A stretch of DNA of 15,946 nt from Geobacillus icigianus. GTDB taxonomy: Bacteria > Bacillota > Bacilli > Bacillales > Anoxybacillaceae. The notes under the pieces were generated by a model that saw only the letters and a program-made list of their open reading frames with translations, had not been told where the DNA came from and ran no database searches. The translations under genes and the position numbers were made by a program. Shown one piece after another: positions 6,775 to 14,112 of the stretch. Every line of letters begins with the position of its first letter. Position 1 is the first letter of the stretch. The stretch is taken from positions 1 to 15,946 of the forward strand of contig NZ_JPYA01000017.1 in assembly GCF_000750005.1 (NCBI RefSeq). Direction: 5' to 3'.

Positions 6775-7152
6775 TCACCGTTTTACCAATTCCACCGCTG
6801 TTCCAAACCCTTGATCGGCTAAAATGGAGGAAATGCCATCACGTTCTGCTTTCGTTTTGTAGGAGATGCGGATGACCGCTTGGTTTGTATCATCTTCGCA
6901 TGGCGTCGCGACCTCCACGTTAACGCCTTCGCCCACCTTTTCCAAGCGGGCGACAAGATCCCGGTGGTTGGCCAGCGCTTCTTCAACAGCTGACTTGCTC
7001 GGCAATTTTCCGCAAGAAGGGCGCGCAAACTCTTGTTTGCCCGGGAACGGGATGAACGAAAGGCCGACGCCAGCTCCGGCGATCAAGAATCCCCCGGCGA
7101 AAACGGCCACCAACAAGGCCGCCCACCACCATGTTCTTCTTTGTTTTGGCAA
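6775..7152 (-). CDS. Small single-TM protein of the transporter operon
   Basis: The 125-residue product has a basic start (MPKQRR), one transmembrane segment at about 8-36 (WWWAALLVAVFAGGFLIAGAGVGLSFI), and a soluble domain predicted outside the membrane. That domain has two cysteines (C47, C85) that could form a disulfide, a helix at 55-72, and a strand-rich part at 76-123. The start is TTG, with AAGGGGAG seven bases upstream, lying two bases after the ATPase stop, so it is the last gene of the operon. I do not recognise the family. Position suggests an accessory or immunity role for the transporter; no homologue-based support is available from the sequence alone. Confidence 0.75.
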   Translation of the reverse strand: MPKQRRTWWWAALLVAVFAGGFLIAGAGVGLSFIPFPGKQEFARPSCGKLPSKSAVEEALANHRDLVARLEKVGEGVNVEVATPCEDDTNQAVIRISYKTKAERDGISSILADQGFGTAVELVKR

Positions 7153-7154
7153 TT

Positions 7155-7823
7155 TTATTCTCCCCTTCCCTTTGGAGCATCCGAAAAACGCGCTAGCGAG
7201 TGCTGGACATCAGCAGCGCGCATCATCTTGTCATCATGGGTGGCCACGATGACAGTCCTTCCTTGCCGCGCCAGCGATGCAAGCAGTTCAATGACATGTT
7301 TGCCGTTGGCGTCATCAAGGGAAGCAGTCGGTTCATCGGCCAAAATGACTTGCGCATCCTTATAGAGTGCGCGCGCAATCGCTAGGCGCCGCTTTTCGCC
7401 GCCGCTTAAGCGGGCGGCCAATTCTTGTTCCCTTCCGCCCAATCCTGTTTCCATGAGCACCGCTTTCAACCGCTTCTCATCGCCCACCACCTTGGAACGG
7501 AACAGGCTAGATGTCATCGTGACATTGAAAGCGACTGACTCTTCCTCCATAATCCCGTAATCTTGCAGGATAAACGCCGCATAGTTTTTCCAGAAAAGGC
7601 GGCGCTGCCGCGCTCCCCAAGTGGTTGTGTCAGCGCCGTTGGCCAGCACCCGCCCGCCGGTCGGCCGCAAAAGTAGTCCAAGCAAATGAAGAAGCGTCGT
7701 TTTACCGGCGCCGCTTGGGCCGACAAGCGCAGTCATCGCCCCCGGCACGCAGACTAAACTTTCTCGTTCCATAATCGTCCGCCCATTTAGTACCATTGTT
7801 ACTTGATCCGCTTCGATCTGCAC
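7155..7823 (-). CDS. ABC transporter ATPase, lactococcin-972-type export system
   Basis: A 222-residue nucleotide-binding subunit with all motifs intact: Walker A GPSGAGKT (35-42), Q-loop glutamine at 87, signature LSGGE (139-143), Walker B VILADEP (159-165) with D-loop SLD, and the switch histidine in ATHDD (196). The size and sequence fit the MacB/LolD-like ATPases that pair with FtsX-type permeases, which includes the lactococcin 972 export group. The GTG start has AGGAGG about ten bases upstream. The gene begins 25 bases after the permease stop, so the two are co-transcribed and should form a complex at the inner face of the membrane. Whether it exports a peptide or confers self-protection is not shown by the sequence. 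The region is markedly G+C richer than metE or feuA. Confidence 0.88.
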   Translation of the reverse strand: MQIEADQVTMVLNGRTIMERESLVCVPGAMTALVGPSGAGKTTLLHLLGLLLRPTGGRVLANGADTTTWGARQRRLFWKNYAAFILQDYGIMEEESVAFNVTMTSSLFRSKVVGDEKRLKAVLMETGLGGREQELAARLSGGEKRRLAIARALYKDAQVILADEPTASLDDANGKHVIELLASLARQGRTVIVATHDDKMMRAADVQHSLARFSDAPKGRGE

Positions 7824-7848
7824 GCACTACATTCCTCCTTGCTTTTTT

Positions 7849-9843
7849 CTACAGCTGACGCAGGCTGACTTTCGCAAACACCCAGCTTGCCGCCCCTATA
7901 TGTACAAGCGGCAACGCCAACAGCGCCATCGCCCCCGCTAGGGCGACCGCCATCCAGCCATCCGAGCCTTGAAGCGCCATAATCAAGACCGTCAATGCAC
8001 CTCCCATAAGCCATTCCTTCGCTATTCGCCCTCTTAGGATCATCCACCAAGATGCTCCACCGAGACGGAGCGGAAAATCGCGCTTCGCTTTCAACACCGC
8101 AGCAATGAAGGCGCTGATGATGGCGGCAATAGCCAAGGCCACAATGAGCGCAGAAAGCGATCCGGCTCGCAGCCACGCAAAATAAGCGAAAAGTTGCGCG
8201 CGCAAAATTCCTTCTTCGGCCATGTAATTGACGCGGATGTTGTTCTGCAAGCCACGCTCGGACACGAGCTTTTGCGCCGCCTCTAACCCGGTGAAGCTAA
8301 GTTCAGACGATGAGGCGACAGAAATCAGGAAGTTGTCATTAAACATCGCGTGCACATTCGGTACAAGAAGGAGAATCACTTCATTGGGCTTCGCGAAATC
8401 AAGCTGCCCACCGAACCGGACAAAAGGAAGTGTTTGCGATCCAGCTAAGCGATATATCTTCACTTGGTTCCATATGTTCACCGCTTGTTGCGGATTTCGT
8501 ACATACAATGAAAATGATGCTTCCAGCACCTTTTTGGCATCTGGTGGGATTTGCTCCGGCGAAAGCGGAACGAAAGACAGCCGTTTTTTCTCTCTCCCTA
8601 GCACAAGATCAAGCCACCGCTGATTGACCATGATGATGTAACGATAGGGAGCGATCCGGAATCCATCAACGGAGAAGTACTCTTCCGTCCACGCGAGAGA
8701 TAGCGCCACCTGATCCGCCGCCTCCGCTTCCCGCACCATGTCGCCGACAAAAGGCTGAAGCTTCTGGAACATTTTCTCGCTTTCCGCTCCCCCCGCTTTT
8801 CCCGGACGGGACGGGAACACGAAGACGGCCTGATCGGCCAACGATTTCCACGTGGCCTGTTCCTGTGCCGTTTTTCTTGCTTCCGTATATGCGGCGAAGG
8901 CCGGCGCGACTGTGGCGAGAACGAGGGCGAACGTGGCCATTTTCAGAACCGCCGAACTTTTCGCCAAACTTTTGACGGCCGGCTCCCGCATCGCCAACAT
9001 CGCAGGGCTTGGCCATGAGGCGGCCGAGAGAGCCAAGGTGCAGGTCATAGTCAGGAAGATGACGATCCATTCGGCCAAAAGCAACACCTTGGCATAATAA
9101 GGCACAAAGCCCCAACCATAAGCGAAACCCACGTAAGCGAAGGCCAACACATCCAACAGCGCGGCAGCGGAAACCATCGCCATGAGAAAACGGATGAAGT
9201 CCTCGCATTGAATGCGCCACGCCGCCACACCGGCCAACACGCGCAGCGCTCGCCCCCTTGCCTTGACCGCCAGCCAATACAAGGCCAGTGACACCATCAG
9301 TGCGGAAACGGCGAGCAGCGTCACGCCGAAATCGCTCTGCAGAGTGAGAAACTGAAAAATGGTGATGAGCGTTTCTTCGTTCCATTGCTGATCAACCCGG
9401 CGTGACGTCAGCCAATCTTTAAACTCGGCAATGCGATCCGTTTTTCCAGTCACCAAATAGTCGCCATTGGCGAACGAATGAACTAGCGCCCCGTTGTCGC
9501 GAATTTCAGCGTCAGGTTGATTGCCGAAACGCTGGATTTGCTTCGGAAAAGAGCCGTGCGCTCCCACTTTAACAAAAACTTGGCCTGACTGATCCCCTCG
9601 CAAATCCGGGGCCACCTTCATCAGACCCAGCCCTAATCGGTCGCTGATGGATCCAAGCTGTCGAAAGGCCTCCTCATCGGACAGGCCGGATTGGCTGAAA
9701 TCCAATGTCACCTTGGCTTTCACTCCCAACTGTTCCGGAAAAAAGCGGTCGTGTATATCAGAAATGATGACCGCCACTAGGGCTAAAAGGGCAAACTGCA
9801 CGGCTGAAACAGCGACAACAATTCTCTTATGCACGGACCTCAT
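7849..9843 (-). CDS. Permease resembling bacteriocin-associated integral membrane proteins
   Basis: About 664 residues with the layout of the permease partner in lactococcin 972 clusters. From the upstream TTG numbering, transmembrane segments lie near 12-32, 176-197, 222-245, 256-280, 304-324, 564-588, 616-630 and 634-662, with large extracellular domains at 33-175 and 325-560. A cytoplasmic loop with RALRVLAGVAAWRI (203-216) resembles the coupling-helix region of FtsX-like permeases. ATG at 9843 is given as the start; AAGGAAGGA immediately precedes it. A GTG at 9834 is better spaced from that site, and a TTG at 9858 has no site, so the true start is uncertain by a few codons. It heads an operon with the ATPase and a small membrane protein. 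No bacteriocin precursor gene is found upstream. The family call rests on architecture and partner genes. Confidence 0.75.
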   Translation of the reverse strand: MRSVHKRIVVAVSAVQFALLALVAVIISDIHDRFFPEQLGVKAKVTLDFSQSGLSDEEAFRQLGSISDRLGLGLMKVAPDLRGDQSGQVFVKVGAHGSFPKQIQRFGNQPDAEIRDNGALVHSFANGDYLVTGKTDRIAEFKDWLTSRRVDQQWNEETLITIFQFLTLQSDFGVTLLAVSALMVSLALYWLAVKARGRALRVLAGVAAWRIQCEDFIRFLMAMVSAAALLDVLAFAYVGFAYGWGFVPYYAKVLLLAEWIVIFLTMTCTLALSAASWPSPAMLAMREPAVKSLAKSSAVLKMATFALVLATVAPAFAAYTEARKTAQEQATWKSLADQAVFVFPSRPGKAGGAESEKMFQKLQPFVGDMVREAEAADQVALSLAWTEEYFSVDGFRIAPYRYIIMVNQRWLDLVLGREKKRLSFVPLSPEQIPPDAKKVLEASFSLYVRNPQQAVNIWNQVKIYRLAGSQTLPFVRFGGQLDFAKPNEVILLLVPNVHAMFNDNFLISVASSSELSFTGLEAAQKLVSERGLQNNIRVNYMAEEGILRAQLFAYFAWLRAGSLSALIVALAIAAIISAFIAAVLKAKRDFPLRLGGASWWMILRGRIAKEWLMGGALTVLIMALQGSDGWMAVALAGAMALLALPLVHIGAASWVFAKVSLRQL

Positions 9844-9951
9844 TCCTTCCTTGATCAATCATCCGCAACGAAAAGTGATACCCCGTCCCATCGGGAAGGG
9901 GTGGAAAGGTTTAAACAGATTGGCTATTTGCAACCGGCCGGTTTCACCTTC

Positions 9952-9960
9952 ATTATAACA
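9952..9960 (-). promoter_or_regulatory. Extended -10 promoter of the transporter operon
   Basis: The minus strand reads TGTTATAAT, an extended -10 element (TGnTATAAT). No good -35 is seen, as expected for this class. It lies about 100 bases before the permease start and just after the terminator at 9973-10022, so it is the first promoter available to the operon. Confidence 0.55.
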
Positions 9961-9972
9961 AAATCATTTACA

Positions 9973-10022
9973 AAAAAATAGGTATTTTCCGCAAATTTGA
10001 TTGCGGAAAATACCTATTTTTT
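9973..10022. terminator. Perfect 22-bp bidirectional terminator hairpin
   Basis: Two 22-base arms (9973-9994 and 10001-10022) pair perfectly around a 6-base loop. The arms start with A-runs and end with T-runs, so both strands form a stem followed by U residues. The core GGTATTTTCCGCAA is the stable part. It would stop leftward transcription arriving from the IS1634 copy and isolate the transporter operon. The gene it originally served has probably been removed by the IS. Confidence 0.85.
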
Positions 10023-10093
10023 CAAAACGAGTTTACCTGAATCCGTGACAGCAGCTCATCAAAAGAACCGTAAAACATAATCATATCAAGGGG
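10022..10093 (-). pseudogene. Possible C-terminal remnant of a lost gene
   Basis: On the minus strand, between the IS1634 copy and the terminator, the reading frame gives DMIMFYGSFDELLSRIQVNS then F and a stop that overlaps the edge of the terminator hairpin. A frame that ends exactly at a strong terminator looks like the tail of a real gene cut off by the IS. It is only about 21 residues, and I do not recognise it. Confidence 0.3.
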
Positions 10094-10611
10094 TTAGCCC
10101 AGTTTCGGATGTTCACTTATTGAGTGAAAAGCAAAAAGTGTGATATTTGTTGATTTATCAAGCTTTCTCGGCAGTTTGAACGCGTTTTTAACTTGATGGA
10201 GATTCGCCTCATACAGTCGATCCCAATGACGCGCGATGGCATCGTCGTTGAACCAAGACGGCTTCAGCCCTAGCCGAATTCGCTTCGGCCAATCGATGTC
10301 ATGCGCCCATTGTTCCAAATGAACGAGCGCTTGCCGGCCGCTCAAGATATCCAAGGTGATTAGGCCGACAACGTCACCGGCTCGAGGTTGGCATTGTGGA
10401 TCCACGGGAACGAGATGATCCATCAACTGAGGAAGGTTAAGATCTTTGAACAGAGTGCTTATTCTATTCAAATTAAGAACTTTCATAAATGGCCCGAATT
10501 CCAACGTCCATGACGGGCAAACTCCTTTGCGTTCCTTGTGTTTCAAGGTTTGATTCGACAGGAAGATAAAAAAATCCTCCCGATTTTCGTCGGAAGGGTG
10601 GGAAATGTGAG
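10094..10611 (-). pseudogene. IS1634-family element with internal deletion, copy 2
   Basis: The minus strand carries the same IS1634 N-terminal domain as the copy at 4829-5279 (LNRISTLFKDL..., WAHDIDWPKRIRL, YEANLHQV). It is fused in frame to a 31-residue tail, KNAFKLPRKLDKSTNITLFA...EHPKLG, ending at 10094. A full IS1634 transposase has roughly 500 to 600 residues, so this 150-codon frame lacks the catalytic core. The tail may be the authentic C-terminus, in which case the copy is an internal-deletion derivative, or it may be unrelated flanking sequence. The 5' outer end reaches about 10611, only eight bases from the thioesterase stop codon. Confidence 0.78.
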
Positions 10612-10618
10612 ATCGATC

Positions 10619-11056
10619 TTATCGGTGTGCTTTTAAATAATATTGCACGAGTTGTTCCTCTTTTTCCCCTACAATGACAGTCGGAACAGGACAAGGCTTT
10701 TTGTTTTCATCAATCGCCACCATCGTAAGAAAACAAGTGGTTGTTAAATGATGTTCGCCAGTAAATAAATCTTCGGTTTCAACTTTTACAAATACTTTCA
10801 TAGACGTACGACCGGTGGAATACACGAATGCTTCCAGCTTTAAGATGTCGCCAATTTTGGCAGAAGAAATAAAGTCAATCTTGTCAATGGAAGCGGTGAC
10901 CACTGCTCTTCGGGCATGACGCATAGCGCAAATTGCCGCAATTTCGTCAATGTACGCCAGCACCGTTCCACCAAAAATGGTACCAAGATGATTCGTATCG
11001 GACGGGAGCACCAATCTAGTCTGAATCGTTTTCGACTGTTCAGCGCTTGCTATCAT
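10619..11056 (-). CDS. Acyl-CoA thioesterase, hotdog fold
   Basis: The 145-residue protein matches the YciA/YkhA-type acyl-CoA thioesterases, which hydrolyse acyl-CoA to fatty acid and free CoA in the cytoplasm. The hotdog signature is clear: LPSDTNHLGTIFGGTVLAYI then DE (about 17-38) with the conserved N-H-x-G, the FGG turn, and the acidic residue of the central helix. A following strand block, VVTASIDKIDFISSAKIGD, is also typical. ATG at 11056 is chosen because GGAGGGGAT precedes it; a longer frame lacks a site. It overlaps the end of metE by 17 bases, so it is co-transcribed with it and probably also under the cobalamin riboswitch. A metabolic link to methionine synthesis is not evident. 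Confidence 0.88.
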   Translation of the reverse strand: MIASAEQSKTIQTRLVLPSDTNHLGTIFGGTVLAYIDEIAAICAMRHARRAVVTASIDKIDFISSAKIGDILKLEAFVYSTGRTSMKVFVKVETEDLFTGEHHLTTTCFLTMVAIDENKKPCPVPTVIVGEKEEQLVQYYLKAHR

Positions 11057-13331
11057 CCTGATCCCCTCCTTGAAGAGAGACGAAAAGACGGTTACGCATC
11101 TCCTTTGCCGCGGCAACCATCGCTTGCAAGCTGGCGATCGCTTCTTTCTCCGTACGGGTTTTTAATCCGCAATCAGGATTCACCCAAAATTGGTCAGGCC
11201 GCAGGACACGCAACGCTCTCTCAAGCTGAATGAGAATCTCATCTCTGCTCGGGATGCGAGGGCTATGAATGTCATACACCCCCAGTCCGATTTGCTTGCG
11301 ATACGTATGGATTTCAAATAAAGATAACAGCTCTCCTCCGCTCCGCGCGGCTTCAATCGAAATGACATCGGGATCTAGATCATCAATGATGTCGATCATT
11401 TCCGAAAAATCTGAGTAGCACATGTGTGTATGAATTTGCGTTTCTAAACGAACAGCCGATGTCGCTAAACGAAAGGCATATACCGCTTCCTGCCAATAAG
11501 CCGGCTGTTTTTGTCTTTTGAGCGGCAACCCTTCTCTTAGTGCAGGTTCATCAACTTGAATGATGCGGATTCCCGCCTGTTCAAGCGCCAACACTTCTTG
11601 ACGGACTGCCAAAGCGAGTTGATTCAGCACCGCGGAGCGAGGCAGATCCCGACGAACAAATGACCAATTGTACAAAGTGACAGGACCCGTCAACATCCCT
11701 TTCACCGGTTTTTCTGTTAGCGATTGAGCGTAAACACTCTCTTCAACAGTTATAGGACAAAGATGGACAACATCCCCAAATATGATTGGGGGACGGACGC
11801 AACGCGATCCGTATGACTGCACCCATCCGTTTGTCGTGCAGGCGATACCTCCTAATTTTTCACCAAAAAACTCTACCATATCTGTTCGTTCAAATTCACC
11901 ATGAACAAGAACGTCAAGTTCGAGTTTTTCTTGAATTTCTATCCACTTTGCGATTTGTTTACGGATAAAGGTTTGATATTGCTTTTCGTCCCATTCTTGT
12001 TTTTTCCGCTTCAGCCGCGCTTGCCGCACTTCGCGGGTCTGTGGAAAACTCCCGATCGTCGTAGTAGGCAAAAGCGGCAATTTTAGATGTTGTTGCTGTG
12101 CTTGCCTTCGCTTTGCATAGGGAGGACGTTCCGTTTGCTCAATGGGGTGCATCGTTTTTTTTATAGACTGGCCTCGAAGTAGGCGAAGAGCTTCCCCGGT
12201 TTGTTCATCATAGTGACACAAATCGGATAAAGAACGTTTCCCTTGGGCGTATTCAGCAAGCAGGCGCACTTCATCAAGCTTTTCATCCGCAAATGCCAAT
12301 GAATCGACCAATCCTTTTGGTAAACGGTGTTCATGTTTGACTGTAATCGGTACATAAAGCAGGCTAGACGACGGTTGAATAATCAAGTGTTCCGTATGCT
12401 TCGATAGCTCTTCCAGTAGCGCTGCTTTTTGGACGAGTGTACTCTTCCAAACATTGCGACCGTCGATCATACCCGCAGCTAGCCATTTCCCTTTTGGAAA
12501 CCCATATTTCTTCATGTTGTACAAATTTTCACCGTCATCATGAACGAAATCAAGACCGAACCCAGCGACAGGAAGAGAGACGATCTCTGGATAATTAGAA
12601 AGGCTTTCGAAATACGTTTGTAAAATCAGCTGGACACCAGGTACTTTTTGATGGAATGAATGATAAACGTATTCAACAGCGGCCACTATGTCTTCATCAA
12701 TCTCTTGCACAAGAATAGGCTCATCAACTTGTACCCAGCGCACTCCTGCTCTATACAACTCATCAAGCAATTCGATATATACGGGGACGAGGAGCTGTAG
12801 GTGCTTATGCCAATGTACTCCTGTGCTTAACTTGGCCAAAATTAAAAACGTGACAGGTCCAAGCAAAACAGGTTTTGTTTCAATTGAAAGATTATCTTTG
12901 ATAAATTGGTAATCACGTAAAAGAAAATTTTCCATAAGCCTTGGTTGTAGGCCATCAAGCTCTGGAACAATGTAGTGATAGTTGGTATTAAACCATTTTG
13001 TCATGGCCATAGCCGGCTGGCTGCTTGTTCCCCTCGCCATGGCAAAATAAGTATCCCATCGGCGCTCACTTTCTTGGCCAAATCGTTTTGGAATATACCC
13101 AAACATAAAAGCGGTATCCAGCACATGATCGTATAATGAAAAGTCCCCGATTGGTATCAGTTCGATTCCTTTTGCCATTTGTTTTTTAATGGATGATAGT
13201 TGAATGGTCTTCATCGTTTCCATTAGATTGGCTTCTTCCAATTGCCCATTCCAAAATGACTCCAATGCTTTTTTCCATTCTCGTTGTTCACCGATTCGAG
13301 GATAACCTAAATTAGAACTATGAATTGCCAA
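11040..13331 (-). CDS. metE: Cobalamin-independent methionine synthase
   Basis: MetE transfers the methyl group of 5-methyltetrahydropteroyl-triglutamate to homocysteine, the last step of methionine synthesis, using zinc and no cobalamin. The 763-residue protein shows both halves of the family: the N-terminal SSNLGYPRIGEQREWKKALE region, DHVLDTAFMFG and MTKWFNTNYHYIVPE, and the C-terminal catalytic barrel with TTTIGSFPQTREVRQAR, QVDEPALREGLP, and zinc ligands H636 and C638 (HTHMCYSDF), E660 (SIEAARSGGELL) and C721 (NPDCGLKTR). The start is a TTG at 13331 because GGAGG lies eight bases upstream; the in-frame ATG at 13346 contains that site and is unlikely. The leader has a cobalamin riboswitch and terminator, so expression should fall when cobalamin is available. 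No frameshift is seen. Confidence 0.97.
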   Translation of the reverse strand: MAIHSSNLGYPRIGEQREWKKALESFWNGQLEEANLMETMKTIQLSSIKKQMAKGIELIPIGDFSLYDHVLDTAFMFGYIPKRFGQESERRWDTYFAMARGTSSQPAMAMTKWFNTNYHYIVPELDGLQPRLMENFLLRDYQFIKDNLSIETKPVLLGPVTFLILAKLSTGVHWHKHLQLLVPVYIELLDELYRAGVRWVQVDEPILVQEIDEDIVAAVEYVYHSFHQKVPGVQLILQTYFESLSNYPEIVSLPVAGFGLDFVHDDGENLYNMKKYGFPKGKWLAAGMIDGRNVWKSTLVQKAALLEELSKHTEHLIIQPSSSLLYVPITVKHEHRLPKGLVDSLAFADEKLDEVRLLAEYAQGKRSLSDLCHYDEQTGEALRLLRGQSIKKTMHPIEQTERPPYAKRRQAQQQHLKLPLLPTTTIGSFPQTREVRQARLKRKKQEWDEKQYQTFIRKQIAKWIEIQEKLELDVLVHGEFERTDMVEFFGEKLGGIACTTNGWVQSYGSRCVRPPIIFGDVVHLCPITVEESVYAQSLTEKPVKGMLTGPVTLYNWSFVRRDLPRSAVLNQLALAVRQEVLALEQAGIRIIQVDEPALREGLPLKRQKQPAYWQEAVYAFRLATSAVRLETQIHTHMCYSDFSEMIDIIDDLDPDVISIEAARSGGELLSLFEIHTYRKQIGLGVYDIHSPRIPSRDEILIQLERALRVLRPDQFWVNPDCGLKTRTEKEAIASLQAMVAAAKEMRNRLFVSLQGGDQDDSKR

Positions 13332-13354
13332 TCGTAGCACCTCCATGTCATTTT

Positions 13355-13422
13355 CCTCAATACAAGTAAAATGCCCACCTTCTAGACAGACAGAAGGAGG
13401 GCATAACTAGCTTGTATTGAGG
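13355..13422 (-). terminator. Attenuator terminator between riboswitch and metE
   Basis: On the minus strand GCCCTCCTTCT (13402-13392) pairs with AGAAGGTGGGC (13383-13373) with one mismatch and an 8-base loop, followed by ATTTTACTTGT. An outer perfect 12-bp stem, CCTCAATACAAG with CTTGTATTGAGG (13422-13411 and 13366-13355), encloses it. A small competing hairpin at 13419-13437 shares bases with the outer stem, which could give alternative folds. It lies between the riboswitch and the metE ribosome-binding site, as expected for transcriptional attenuation. Confidence 0.75.
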
Positions 13423-13445
13423 TACTTGAAGTGCCTCTTGTTCAT
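13407..13445 (-). CDS. Possible 12-residue leader peptide before metE
   Basis: Between the riboswitch and the terminator, an ATG behind GGGAGGAGTGGGGG opens a frame MNKRHFKYLNTS that stops within the outer terminator stem. The ribosome-binding-like sequence is strong and is not needed for metE itself. Translation through here could disturb the terminator fold. It may equally be chance in a purine-rich leader. Confidence 0.25.
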   Translation of the reverse strand: MNKRHFKYLNTS

Positions 13446-13489
13446 TTTCCCCCACTCCTCCCTATGACGCGTAGGTCGAAAGTGTATAC

Positions 13490-13656
13490 AACAGGCAGGT
13501 CTCCTGACTTAGCTTCATCGCGGTGGATCCCCTTCCCATTCCAAACAAGGAACAGTGGGTTATTGATCCTCGCTCTGCATCACAGTGGCGCGACCGTGTT
13601 GGATTTTCACCAAACTTCCCTTTTAAAGTTCACGCAGATTGGTGAACTACCTGTTG
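13490..13656 (-). ncRNA. Cobalamin riboswitch
   Basis: On the minus strand this shows the conserved AdoCbl riboswitch parts: closing stem P1 formed by AACAGGTAG (13656-13648) and CTGCCTGTT (13498-13490), GGTGAAAATCC near 13610, the GCCACTGTGATG core near 13585, GGGAAGG near 13535, and the B12 box AGTCAGGAGACCTGCCTG at the 3' end. It sits upstream of a terminator and metE. Cobalamin binding is expected to favour termination so that the cell uses a cobalamin-dependent synthase instead; such a gene is not in the window. Confidence 0.95.
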
Positions 13657-13691
13657 CTTGGTCTTATCAGATATGCTGTTTTTAGCGACAT

Positions 13692-13736
13692 CCTCCCACC
13701 ACCTGCACTGACGCTTAGAGGTGGGGCTTCTCAAGT
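13692..13736 (-). repeat. Imperfect palindrome resembling an IS200/IS605 end
   Basis: On the minus strand CTTGAGAAGCCCCACCTCT is followed by a 14-base spacer and AGGTGGTGGGAGG. CCACCT and AGGTGG pair, with further pairs beyond one mismatch. The AGAAGCCCC plus hairpin pattern resembles right ends of IS200/IS605 (TnpB) elements in thermophilic bacilli. No tnpA or tnpB lies beside it, so it would be a solitary remnant. Alternatively it is a 5' hairpin of the riboswitch transcript. Confidence 0.4.
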
Positions 13737-13857
13737 CATCCTGATTAATAATATTATCATGGTTTTTAAAATTCAGTATACTACAATTACTCAGATTTAG
13801 CAAGGGAAATGCACCATCTATTTTAGCCCGAGTTGAACTTTAGTAGCATCCTCTTAC
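13737..13857. other. A+T-rich spacer upstream of the metE leader
   Basis: No gene is visible. The metE leader promoter should lie here or just downstream; minus-strand TATACT and TATTAT occur near 13777 and 13750, but neither has a good -35 box, so I do not assign it. Confidence 0.35.
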
Positions 13858-13876
13858 TTTTTGGTGAAGAGCCCAA
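13858..13876 (-). repeat. Inverted copy of the 19-bp IS-end-like repeat
   Basis: This is the exact reverse complement of 1363-1381. The two copies point towards each other across about 12.5 kb. On this side no transposase frame is recognisable next to it, so it is a solitary end. Confidence 0.6.
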
Positions 13877-13916
13877 AAATTTACAGCGGGTACAAAATCG
13901 GAACATGGGGAATTGT

Positions 13917-14053
13917 CTAGGAGGCTGGTGATTTACTCACGCAACCGCTTCTCGCAATCGTTTCTCAAATAGAAAAACCGGTTGCATCAGCTTCTATGTT
14001 CACGCGTTCCATCATCGATCAAGGCAAACAGCGTTTTTTCACCAGCCTTCTAG
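13917..14053. mobile_element. 137-bp MITE-like element, repeat copy B
   Basis: The ends CTAGGAGGCTGGTGA (13917-13931) and TCACCAGCCTTCTAG (14039-14053) are inverted repeats matching at 14 of 15 bases. CTAG on both outer edges could be part of the repeat or a 4-bp target duplication. Internally CGCAACCG and CGGTTGC can pair, so the element folds into a long hairpin. Its first 21 bases are identical to the repeat at 147. It has no coding capacity. I cannot name the parent IS family. Confidence 0.55.
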
Positions 14054-14112
14054 GAAGCTAAGGTGCGTGGCGAATACCTCTCTTCATTTACATCAAACCA
14101 TATGTAAAAATG

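Noticed and set aside
6866..7385. Several + strand open frames opposite the ATPase and small membrane protein genes
   Set aside because: They are antisense to well-supported genes and have no domain pattern or start signals.
8666..9385. A 239-codon open frame on the minus strand inside the permease gene
   Set aside because: It overlaps the permease in another frame, is rich in Arg, Gly and Ala as expected from a shadow of G+C-rich coding DNA, and shows no motif or ribosome-binding site.
9859..9972. A bacteriocin precursor upstream of the permease
   Set aside because: The only ATG frame on the minus strand encodes nine residues; there is no signal-peptide-bearing frame.
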